This document shows positions 57,176 through 64,000 of a stretch of DNA of 64,000 nucleotides, piece by piece. Location: assembly GCF_004135585.1 (NCBI RefSeq), contig NZ_CP035501.1, forward strand, positions 5,093,501-5,157,500. The letters run 5' to 3'. This DNA comes from Sphingosinicella sp. BN140058 (GTDB lineage Bacteria > Pseudomonadota > Alphaproteobacteria > Sphingomonadales > Sphingomonadaceae). The translations under genes and the position numbers were made by a program. The notes under the pieces are model-generated. The model saw only the letters and a list, made by a program, of their open reading frames with translations, was not told the origin of the DNA and made no database searches. Positions within the stretch are counted from its first letter, which is position 1. Every line of letters starts with the position of its first letter.

Positions 57176-58174
57176 ATGAAAGCATCGCGTCGTGGAGCCA
57201 TGGCAATGGGGATGGGTGGCGCGTTCGCCGCTGCGGCTGCGCATGCCGCGCCACTGAAGCAAAAGCGGGCCATGATCGTTTCCACCTGGGATTTCGGCGC
57301 CGCCGCCAATGCGGCGGCGTTCGCGCGCATCAAGGCGGGCGGTTCGCTGCTCGACGCCGTCGAAGCGGGCGCCATGGTTCCGGAGGCGGACCCGACCAAC
57401 CATTCGGTCGGCTTCGGCGGCTACCCTGACCGCGAAGGATACGTCACCCTCGATGCGATCATCATGGACGATCGGGGCAATGTCGGCGCGGTTGCAGCGC
57501 TCGAAGACTTCGCGCATCCGATCTCGGTCGCGCGCCGTGTCATGGAGAAGACTCCCCATACCATGCTGGTCGGCGCGGGAGCGCACCAGTTTGCGCTCGA
57601 GCAGGGGTTCAGCCGTACCAAATTGCTGACGCCGGAGGCCGAGGCAGCCTGGCGCGAATGGCTCAGGACTTCTCAGTACAAGCCCGTCGCGAACAGCGAA
57701 AATCAGCGCGGTTCCGCGCTGGACCACGACACCATCGGTATCCTCGCCTGCGGAACGGACGGGCGTCTCGCCGGCGCCTGCACCACCTCAGGCATGGCCT
57801 TCAAGCTGCGTGGCCGGATCGGGGACTCGCCGCAATCGGGTTGCGGCCTCCTCGTCGAAGCCGGGGTCGGCGGTGCTACAGCCACGGGCGTCGGCGAGGA
57901 GGTGACGCGAATTGCCGGGTCCGCCCGGGTTGTCTCCTCCATGCGGGCCGGCATGTCGCCGATGGCCGCGTGCCGGGAGGCCGTTACTCATATCGCCAGG
58001 CTCCGCGGCGATGCAGTGAAGGACGCCCAGGTCGCCTTCCTGGCGATCGACCGTCGCGGCGAGGTGGGCGCCTACGCGCTCCAGCCCGGCTTTACCTATG
58101 CCGTCACCGACACGGACGGCCACACCCGAGTGTCCGCCGCGGAAAGTCTGAAGGGCGCTCCGCGCGCGCGCTGA
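57176..58174 (+). CDS. N4-(beta-N-acetylglucosaminyl)-L-asparaginase (aspartylglucosaminidase)
   Basis: An Ntn hydrolase of 332 residues that splits the amide bond between GlcNAc and asparagine. Self-cleavage is expected before T186 in LDHDTIGILACGTDGRLAG, giving alpha and beta chains; the substrate loop GRIGDSPQSGCGLLVEAGVG is conserved, as is the N-terminal STWDFGAAANAAAFARIKAG. An SRRGAMAMG leader indicates export (twin-arginine-like). GGGGACA precedes the ATG. It lies directly upstream of the TonB receptor (39 bp). Confidence 0.93.
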   Translation: MKASRRGAMAMGMGGAFAAAAAHAAPLKQKRAMIVSTWDFGAAANAAAFARIKAGGSLLDAVEAGAMVPEADPTNHSVGFGGYPDREGYVTLDAIIMDDRGNVGAVAALEDFAHPISVARRVMEKTPHTMLVGAGAHQFALEQGFSRTKLLTPEAEAAWREWLRTSQYKPVANSENQRGSALDHDTIGILACGTDGRLAGACTTSGMAFKLRGRIGDSPQSGCGLLVEAGVGGATATGVGEEVTRIAGSARVVSSMRAGMSPMAACREAVTHIARLRGDAVKDAQVAFLAIDRRGEVGAYALQPGFTYAVTDTDGHTRVSAAESLKGAPRAR

Positions 58175-58213
58175 ATATCGCAGACCTGTCTCTCCAAAGG
58201 GAAATCAAACAGA

Positions 58214-61200
58214 ATGAAGCACGTGAACGGGTTGCTGTTGGCCTCCACCTGTCTGGCCACGGCGTTTGCAACCCCCGCATTGGCGCAGGAATTGAACGAC
58301 ACCGGCGGCCCGGTTCCGGAAACCACTGCCTATGCGGATGCCGGCGAGGCCGTCGCGGACGCAACCGCCGACACCGGCATCGTCGTGACCGGTTCGCGCA
58401 TTAACCGTCCCAACGTCACGGCCGCGGCGCCGATCACCTCTGTCACCTCGGAGTCGATCCGCGCGCAGGCGGCGGTCAACATCGAGGAAGTGCTCAACCG
58501 CATCCCGCAGATCGCGCCCGACAGCCAGCAGAACTACCAGGATTCCGACGGTCGCCAGCGCATCAAGCTACGCAATCTCGGCTTCGAGCGGACGCTGACT
58601 CTGGTGGACGGCAAGCGCCTCGGCACGATGAACGGCATCGACGCGAACATGATCCCGACCGCGCTCATCCAGCGCGTCGACGTGCTCACGGGCGGTGCAT
58701 CGGCCGTCTATGGCTCGGACGCGGTCGCCGGCGTCGTCAACTTCATCATGAATGACGATTTCGAAGGCATTCAGATCAACGGCAACTACAACCTCTACGC
58801 CCACAACAACAAAGCCGGCCTGATCTCGGATGTTGCCAGCCAATATGGCTTCGACAGCCCGGCGCGGAATTTCGCGACCGACGGCGGCCGCGTCGACCTC
58901 TCGCTGACCGCCGGCACCAAGCTGTTCGACGATCGCTTTCACATCTCGGGCTACGTCAACTACCGCAAGGCGGCGCTGGTCCCGTATTCGGCGCGCGAGA
59001 CGTCGGGATGCCAGCTGGTCGAGACGGTCAAGGATGGTCCGCTGACCTGCTCCACCTCGACCTACACGCCCTACGGCTACCTTTCGCCGCGTTCGGGCGC
59101 CAATAACGGTAACGCCTACGTCAACAATCCGAACGGCAACGGCACCTTCGTTCCCTTCACGGACGCACTCGCAGCCAATCCTTATGACGGCTATTCCTTC
59201 CAGCGCGAAGCCGAGCGCTGGAATGCCGGCGGCTTCACCTCGTTCAAGATTTCGGATGCGGCGGAAGTCTATGCCAACGCCATGTGGTTCCGCGATCGTT
59301 CGAGCAACCCATATCCCGCCCGAGCCCTCAGCTACACGGCCTATGGCGACAGCCCGTATCAGGTGAATTGCAACAATCCGCTGATGTCCCCGGCCCAGGC
59401 CCAGACGATCTGCGGCAATCTCGCCGGAACCGCCGCTACGGCGCCGCTCGACGTGCGCTACCGCTTCGCCAACGTGCCCGACATCGAAGACGTCTACCTC
59501 AACAAGGGTCTCCGCATCACCGGCGGCCTGCGCGGCAGCTTCGCCGAGGGTTGGAGCTACGACGTTGGTGGCGTCTATGCCCGTAATCGGCAGGAGACCA
59601 CCTGGGGTCTCCCGGATTTCGACCGGGTGAACAATTCGCTGAACGTCGTCAACGTCAACGGCACGCTGACCTGCGCGTCCGTAGTCAACGGCACCGATCC
59701 GAATTGCCGGCCTTTCGACGCCTTCAGCCCGCGTTCCACGCGCAACGATGCTGCCCTTTACGAATACTTCGTCGACGGCAATTTCGGCACGTCGACGACG
59801 ATCAACACGCTCTACAACGGCATCGCCACCGTGCAGGGTGATCTCGGCACCTACGGCATTAAGAGCCCCTGGGCCGAGCAGGGCGTGGCGATCGCGTTCG
59901 GCGCCGAGTATCGCGAAGACCGGCTGAAGAGTTTCGCAGACGAAATCTGGCGCGAGCAGAATGGCGGCAGCGACGCCGCGCTTTCGCAGCATGTCTGGGA
60001 AGGCAATGTCGAGCTTCAGGTGCCGATCGTCGAGCGCAAGAAGTTCGCCCATCTGCTGCAGTTCAACGGTGCTTATCGCCTGTCCAAGTACAGCAGCAAC
60101 CCCGACACCTTCTCCACCTGGAAGGCGGAAGCCTTGTGGGCACCGGTGGCGGACATCACCTTCCGCGGCTCGATCAACCGGGCCCAGCGCGCTCCGACCG
60201 TGGTCGAAGCGTTCCAGGGTTCGAACATCAGCTACGATCGGATCACCACGGCCTATAACGATATCTGCGCACCGACGGTGACCTACGTCACCGATCCCAA
60301 GACGGGTGTCCGCACCGCTGTCTACGGTTCGCCGACGGCGTCGCGCGAAGTCTGCGCGGCCACGGGTCTTGCCGACAATCTCTACGGCAGCACCAGCCTT
60401 GTCTGCCCGGATGAGGTCGGCTGCACCGTCCGCCGCGGCGGCTTCGCCGTCGACCCGGAGACCGCCTACACCAAGACGTTCGGTGTCGTGTTGCGGCCGC
60501 GCTTCGTTCCCGGCCTGACCTTCTCGGTCGACCGCTTCCTGATCGATCTCAACGACTCGATCGGCTACAACGATTACGATTATTTCTCGAACGGCTGCCT
60601 TGCCACCGGCGACGAGTTCTTCTGCCGAATGTTCGTTCGCAATGCCGACGGAACGCTGTACAGCGCGCCCGGCGGCAATCCGTCGACGGGCTTCATCCGC
60701 GGGGGCACCACCAATTACTACAAGAGCAAGTCGCACGGCTGGGATTTCCAGGGCCAATATGCTCTGGCGCTCGGCAGCGCAGGTCGCCTGGACTTCGATT
60801 TCGCCGGATCGTTGACCACCTATGCCGGTGGCCAGGATTCGCCGATCCTCGCCAAGTATAATTGCACCGGCTATTATGGTGGCGGCTGCAGCCAGCTGAT
60901 CCCGAAGTGGACCCACAGCCTTCGCGGTACCTACACCACCGCCGACCGCTTCTTCAGCGCCTCGGTCAATTGGCGGCACCTGGGCCCGCTGACCAATGTC
61001 AGCAACTCCGGCGATCCGGCGCTCGGCTACACGCCGGCTGGTGAGCGTGAGACCTTCTATCGCATCGGCGCCTACGACTATTTCGATCTGGCGCTAAGCT
61101 TCCGGGTGAACGAGGCGTTCTCGTTCCGGGTCTCCGCGAACAACATCCTCGACAAGACCCCGCCGATCCTGCCGAACTCGTACAATTATGGTCTGTCGCG

Positions 61201-61273
61201 CAGCAACACTCTGTCGGCACGCTACGATTCGCTCGGCCGCATCCTGGCGGTTGGCGCAACGCTCAATTTCTGA
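58214..61273 (+). CDS. TonB-dependent outer-membrane receptor
   Basis: A 1,019-residue outer-membrane transporter with signal peptide (VNGLLLASTCLATAFATPAL). The plug has the TonB-box-proximal VVTGSRINRPNVTAAAPITS, then EEVLNRIPQIAPDSQQNYQD and VDVLTGGASAVYGSDAVAGV; a large beta barrel follows and the chain ends in phenylalanine (LAVGATLNF). It belongs to the type abundant in sphingomonads for carbohydrate or complex organic substrates. Co-transcription with aspartylglucosaminidase suggests uptake of a glycan or glycopeptide fragment. Confidence 0.94.
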   Translation: MKHVNGLLLASTCLATAFATPALAQELNDTGGPVPETTAYADAGEAVADATADTGIVVTGSRINRPNVTAAAPITSVTSESIRAQAAVNIEEVLNRIPQIAPDSQQNYQDSDGRQRIKLRNLGFERTLTLVDGKRLGTMNGIDANMIPTALIQRVDVLTGGASAVYGSDAVAGVVNFIMNDDFEGIQINGNYNLYAHNNKAGLISDVASQYGFDSPARNFATDGGRVDLSLTAGTKLFDDRFHISGYVNYRKAALVPYSARETSGCQLVETVKDGPLTCSTSTYTPYGYLSPRSGANNGNAYVNNPNGNGTFVPFTDALAANPYDGYSFQREAERWNAGGFTSFKISDAAEVYANAMWFRDRSSNPYPARALSYTAYGDSPYQVNCNNPLMSPAQAQTICGNLAGTAATAPLDVRYRFANVPDIEDVYLNKGLRITGGLRGSFAEGWSYDVGGVYARNRQETTWGLPDFDRVNNSLNVVNVNGTLTCASVVNGTDPNCRPFDAFSPRSTRNDAALYEYFVDGNFGTSTTINTLYNGIATVQGDLGTYGIKSPWAEQGVAIAFGAEYREDRLKSFADEIWREQNGGSDAALSQHVWEGNVELQVPIVERKKFAHLLQFNGAYRLSKYSSNPDTFSTWKAEALWAPVADITFRGSINRAQRAPTVVEAFQGSNISYDRITTAYNDICAPTVTYVTDPKTGVRTAVYGSPTASREVCAATGLADNLYGSTSLVCPDEVGCTVRRGGFAVDPETAYTKTFGVVLRPRFVPGLTFSVDRFLIDLNDSIGYNDYDYFSNGCLATGDEFFCRMFVRNADGTLYSAPGGNPSTGFIRGGTTNYYKSKSHGWDFQGQYALALGSAGRLDFDFAGSLTTYAGGQDSPILAKYNCTGYYGGGCSQLIPKWTHSLRGTYTTADRFFSASVNWRHLGPLTNVSNSGDPALGYTPAGERETFYRIGAYDYFDLALSFRVNEAFSFRVSANNILDKTPPILPNSYNYGLSRSNTLSARYDSLGRILAVGATLNF

Positions 61274-61284
61274 CGAAAGCGAAA

Positions 61285-61310
61285 CGGCCCGCCTCCTAAG
61301 GGGCGGGCCG
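61285..61310 (+). terminator. Hairpin after the TonB receptor gene
   Basis: CGGCCCGCC and GGCGGGCCG form a perfect 9-bp stem with an 8-base loop, 11 bp after the receptor stop codon. No T-run, but position supports transcription end. Confidence 0.6.
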
Positions 61311-61363
61311 CGAAATCTTGAAGAAGCGGGCCGATCACGCGATCGTGTCCGCTTTTTCGTTGA

Positions 61364-61906
61364 TCAGAGTTCGAGGCGCGCGACCTCGCTCGCCCGGGCC
61401 GGCCGGCGGGCCTTGCCGCGGCTGAACAGCGCATAGGCGCCGACGCCGATCGCGGCCATCACCGCGACCTTGGTCGCCAGGCCTTTCTTGTTGTGCTTCC
61501 ACTCGGCGCGCACCCCCATCTCGCCGGGGATGTTCGGCACCTTGCCGTGGCCCAGATCCTCGACCACGCCCTCGACGACGTTGATTCGGTCGGCGCCCAT
61601 CAGCAGCAGCCAATGCATCCAGTTGCTCTCGCTGTATCGAAAGGCGACCCGGCGGATCATGCCGCTGACCGCCGACGGCGGTGTCGACGTGCCGAACACC
61701 GCCGGCCGCCGGATGTGCTCGATCGATTGGAGCACCTCGACATTCGACTGCTGGACACGGGGGCGGACCCAATCGGCGGTGAGGCCGGGATCCTGGTCGC
61801 GGTTGCGGTAAGGGTAGGTGGGATCGTTGCGGGGATCGGCATCGACGGCCCAGCCGTTGATGGCCGACGTGTCGACGAGCGTCTTGTTTCCGGTCAATGC
61901 ATTCAT
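61364..61906 (-). CDS. Hypothetical protein with C-terminal membrane segment
   Basis: A 180-residue protein (MNALTGNKTLVDTSAINGWA...) that I do not recognise. Residues 1-145 look soluble, with WMHWLLLMGADRINVVEGVV in the middle; a hydrophobic segment, ATKVAVMAAIGVGAYALFS, near the C-terminus is a possible membrane anchor, followed by a basic stretch. It follows the alcohol dehydrogenase gene by 18 bp in the same direction, so the two are probably co-transcribed. Confidence 0.7.
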   Translation of the reverse strand: MNALTGNKTLVDTSAINGWAVDADPRNDPTYPYRNRDQDPGLTADWVRPRVQQSNVEVLQSIEHIRRPAVFGTSTPPSAVSGMIRRVAFRYSESNWMHWLLLMGADRINVVEGVVEDLGHGKVPNIPGEMGVRAEWKHNKKGLATKVAVMAAIGVGAYALFSRGKARRPARASEVARLEL

Positions 61907-61924
61907 CTCTCGGCTCCTCTTCGC

Positions 61925-63073
61925 TCAGGCCGCGTTCGGGATCAGCACCGGCTTGATGCAGCCGTCGAGCTTCGCCGAGAACATGTGGTAGGCGTCGGCG
62001 ACATCCTCCAGCGGCACGCGGTGGGTGATCATCGCTTTGGGATTGATGTGCCCGGCCTTCACATGGTCGATCAGCCGCGGCAGCAACCGCTTCACCGAGG
62101 CCTGGTTCGCGCGCAGGGTCAGGCCCTTGTTCACGACGTTGCCGATCGGGACCATGTTGCCGGTCGGCCCGTACACGCCGACGATCGACACGATACCACC
62201 CTTCTTCACCGAGTTGATCGCCCAGTGCAGCGCGATCGCGTTGCCCGCCTCGAGCTTGAGCTTGGTGCCGAACAGCCACTGCAGCGCGTTGCCCGCGGCA
62301 TCGCCGCCGACGGCGTCGATCGCGACGTCCGCACCGAGGCCGTCGGTGGTCTTCTTCATGAAGACGACCACGTCGTCGACCTCCTTGAAGTTGTAGACTT
62401 CGGCCGGGCCGAAGGTCCGTGCGAATTCCAGCCGGTAATCGATGTGGTCGAACACGATCACGCGGCCGGCGCCGAACAGCCAGGCGGAGCGCGCCGCCAT
62501 GAGGCCCACCGGGCCCGCGCCGAATACGACCACCGTGTCGCCCTTCTGGATACCGCCCATTTCGGCGGCCTGGTAGCCGGTCGGGACGACGTCGGTGAGC
62601 AGCACGGCGTCGTCCGGATCCATCCAGTCGGGGATCACGGTCGCCCCGAAATCGGCATAGGGCACGCGCGCATATTCCGCCTGGCCGCCGTCATAGCCGC
62701 CGGCCGTGTGAGAATAGCCGTAGATCCCGCCGACCGCCGTCGCCTGAGGATTGGATTCGTGACAGTTTCCGAACAGGCCCTGCTGGCAGAAATGACATTG
62801 GCCGCAGGCGATGTTGAACGGAACGAGCACGTGATCGCCGGCCTTCAGATTGGTGACCTCTGCGCCGACTTCCTCGACGATGCCGCAGAATTCGTGTCCG
62901 AAGGTCATGCCGACGCGCGTGTCGGGCACCATGCCATGGTAGAGATGGAGATCCGAACCGCAGATGCAGGAGCGGGTGACCCGGACGATCGCATCCCGGG
63001 GATGCTCGATCCTGGGGATCGGCTTGTCTTTGACCCGGACCCGGTAAGGGCCTCGATAATCCATTGCCAGCAT
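61925..63073 (-). CDS. Zinc-dependent alcohol dehydrogenase (formaldehyde dehydrogenase-like)
   Basis: A 382-residue medium-chain dehydrogenase. The catalytic zinc site is in RSCICGSDLHLYHGMVP and GHEFCGIVEEVG; the structural zinc cysteines are CGQCHFCQQGLFGNC; the NAD site is VVVFGAGPVGLMAARSAWLF. It matches the glutathione-independent formaldehyde/alcohol dehydrogenase subgroup with the IYGYSHTAGGYDGGQAEYAR loop. GGAG 8 bp upstream of ATG 63073; a second ATG at 63064 is an alternative. Confidence 0.93.
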   Translation of the reverse strand: MLAMDYRGPYRVRVKDKPIPRIEHPRDAIVRVTRSCICGSDLHLYHGMVPDTRVGMTFGHEFCGIVEEVGAEVTNLKAGDHVLVPFNIACGQCHFCQQGLFGNCHESNPQATAVGGIYGYSHTAGGYDGGQAEYARVPYADFGATVIPDWMDPDDAVLLTDVVPTGYQAAEMGGIQKGDTVVVFGAGPVGLMAARSAWLFGAGRVIVFDHIDYRLEFARTFGPAEVYNFKEVDDVVVFMKKTTDGLGADVAIDAVGGDAAGNALQWLFGTKLKLEAGNAIALHWAINSVKKGGIVSIVGVYGPTGNMVPIGNVVNKGLTLRANQASVKRLLPRLIDHVKAGHINPKAMITHRVPLEDVADAYHMFSAKLDGCIKPVLIPNAA

Positions 63074-63503
63074 GAGGGAGCTCCTTCGTTGCGCTTTGCT
63101 CCCTAACCGGATCGCGACGTCATGGTTCCAGCCGCTCCCGGCGACGGGACCCGAGCGGCTCACGCTCCCGGTACTTTGTGTCACCATCTTGATTCACATC
63201 AGGATTTTCCGGCAGTCGGGCCGCTTTGATGGCGATACCTTCTGTGTGCAGGGGCGCAGGGAAAGAGCCAGGCGGTGCAATGGCGTGCTCACCCCCGCAG
63301 ATGCGCTCGCCCCCGGAGCCGCAGGGCGATTGCGCTCGGCACCACCGTTGCATCGGGCGTGAACGCGGGATCGAGCAGCCAAGAGGTCCGCTCAATTCAC
63401 ATGGATGAAGTATTTTAGCCGCGAGAGCGTGCGTAGCGACTCCGTTGTTTGGCAAGCCAGGTGAAGGCGGCCGCCGCAACGATCGGTCGAGCGCGACCTG
63501 AGG
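63074..63503. other. 430-bp gap between the alcohol dehydrogenase and msrA
   Basis: No gene, tRNA or clear regulatory element is convincing here. Short open frames on both strands have no ribosome-binding site or recognisable product. Confidence 0.5.
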
Positions 63504-64000
63504 TCAGCGTTTTCCCCAGACCTCCTCGAGACGCGCATCGCGGCCGCACCGGTAGCGATAGTAGCGATACCGGACCGGGTTCTTCTTGTAATAATCCTGG
63601 TGATAGGTCTCGGCTGCGTAGAAGCGGGAAGCCGCGACGACCGGGGTGACGACCTTGCCGCCGAGCACCCGGTTCGCCTCCGCCTTGGCGGCTTCGGCGA
63701 TCTTTCGCTCGTCGGCATTCTTGACGAAGATCGCCGTACGATAGCTGTCGCCGCGATCGCAGAATTGGCCGCCGCCATCGGTCGGATCGATGGTCCTGAA
63801 GAAGTGGCTGACGAGAGCCGCGTAAGACACGCGGTTCGGATCGTAGAGAACCGTCACCGCTTCATAATGACCGGTGCCACCTGCCGAAACCTGTTCATAG
63901 CTGGGGTTGGCAAGCTTGCCGCCGGTGAAGCCTGAGACCGCGCGGATCACACCCGGCACCTTCTCGAAATCCGCTTCGGTGCACCAGAAGCAGCCGCCAG
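63504..64000 (-). CDS. msrA: Peptide-methionine (S)-S-oxide reductase MsrA, 5' end outside the window
   Basis: Repairs methionine S-sulfoxide in proteins. The visible 165 residues begin [20 protein letters not shown], holding the catalytic cysteine, and go on with [44 protein letters not shown] and [20 protein letters not shown]. The N-terminus is cut off by the window edge, so signal peptide or fusion cannot be judged. Confidence 0.94.
   Translation of the reverse strand, partial: GGCFWCTEADFEKVPGVIRAVSGFTGGKLANPSYEQVSAGGTGHYEAVTVLYDPNRVSYAALVSHFFRTIDPTDGGGQFCDRGDSYRTAIFVKNADERKIAEAAKAEANRVLGGKVVTPVVAASRFYAAETYHQDYYKKNPVRYRYYRYRCGRDARLEEVWGKR

Noticed and set aside
57076..57429. Open frame starting just upstream of the aspartylglucosaminidase gene
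   Set aside because: Low-complexity Arg/Gly-rich product in a shifted frame over a well-supported gene; the upstream part is the promoter region.

Overview
The window is GC-rich chromosomal DNA from an alphaproteobacterium, most likely a member of the Sphingomonadales. The pointers are gene order (ppiD / tpiA-secG-pyrG beside lexA), an alphaproteobacterial SOS box (GAAC-N7-GAAC) in front of lexA, a System I cytochrome c maturation operon, a large Sphingomonas-type TonB-dependent receptor, and a DUF3775 gene. This placement rests on recognised families and motifs, not on a database search.

Layout. 1-5.2 kb: a VOC fragment, lexA, trpG and ppiD on the minus strand, then tpiA, secG and pyrG on the plus strand. 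In related genomes, as I recall, trpE, trpD, trpC, moaC and moeA sit in this block; here only trpG is left between ppiD and lexA. 7-16 kb: a small lipoprotein, korAB (2-oxoacid:ferredoxin oxidoreductase), an SDR, purF, another lipoprotein, a MerR regulator with acyl-CoA dehydrogenase, and a frameshifted trxC. 16.5-25 kb: an EAL phosphodiesterase, a CrtI-like oxidoreductase, ahcY (with a perfect 20-bp palindrome and a possible attenuator upstream), lon (with a sigma-32-like promoter), HU, tRNA-Val and several small conserved genes. 25-32 kb: a luciferase-like oxidoreductase, a MATE exporter, a subtilase that overlaps it tail to tail, a DUF763 protein, tRNA-His, an amino-acid dehydrogenase and an EamA exporter. 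32-37 kb: ccmC-D-E-F-G-H-I, mostly translationally coupled. 37-43 kb: a serine hydrolase, a DUF3072 protein, alanine dehydrogenase, Kup, a 2'-5' RNA ligase-like protein, a DUF3775 protein and tRNA-Met.

43.5-61.3 kb is the accessory region and the most interesting part. A GntR/UTRA regulator and a GH2 beta-galactosidase read leftward. Reading rightward are a GH2 beta-mannosidase, a GH3 enzyme with an inserted PA14 domain, a GH92 alpha-mannosidase, a GH29 alpha-L-fucosidase with C-terminal F5/8-like regions, an aspartylglucosaminidase (N4-GlcNAc-Asn amidohydrolase) and a TonB-dependent receptor. Together they match stepwise dismantling of an asparagine-linked glycan: outer galactose and fucose, alpha-mannose, possibly core xylose (GH3), the beta-mannosyl linkage, and finally the GlcNAc-Asn amide bond. 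The enzyme set fits plant complex-type N-glycans. Several enzymes carry twin-arginine export signals. The region starts next to tRNA-Met, where partial tRNA sequence repeats suggest an old integration scar.

61.3-64 kb: a hypothetical membrane-tailed protein, a zinc alcohol dehydrogenase and the C-terminal part of msrA, cut by the window end. I found no rRNA, CRISPR array, transposase, integrase or complete insertion sequence.
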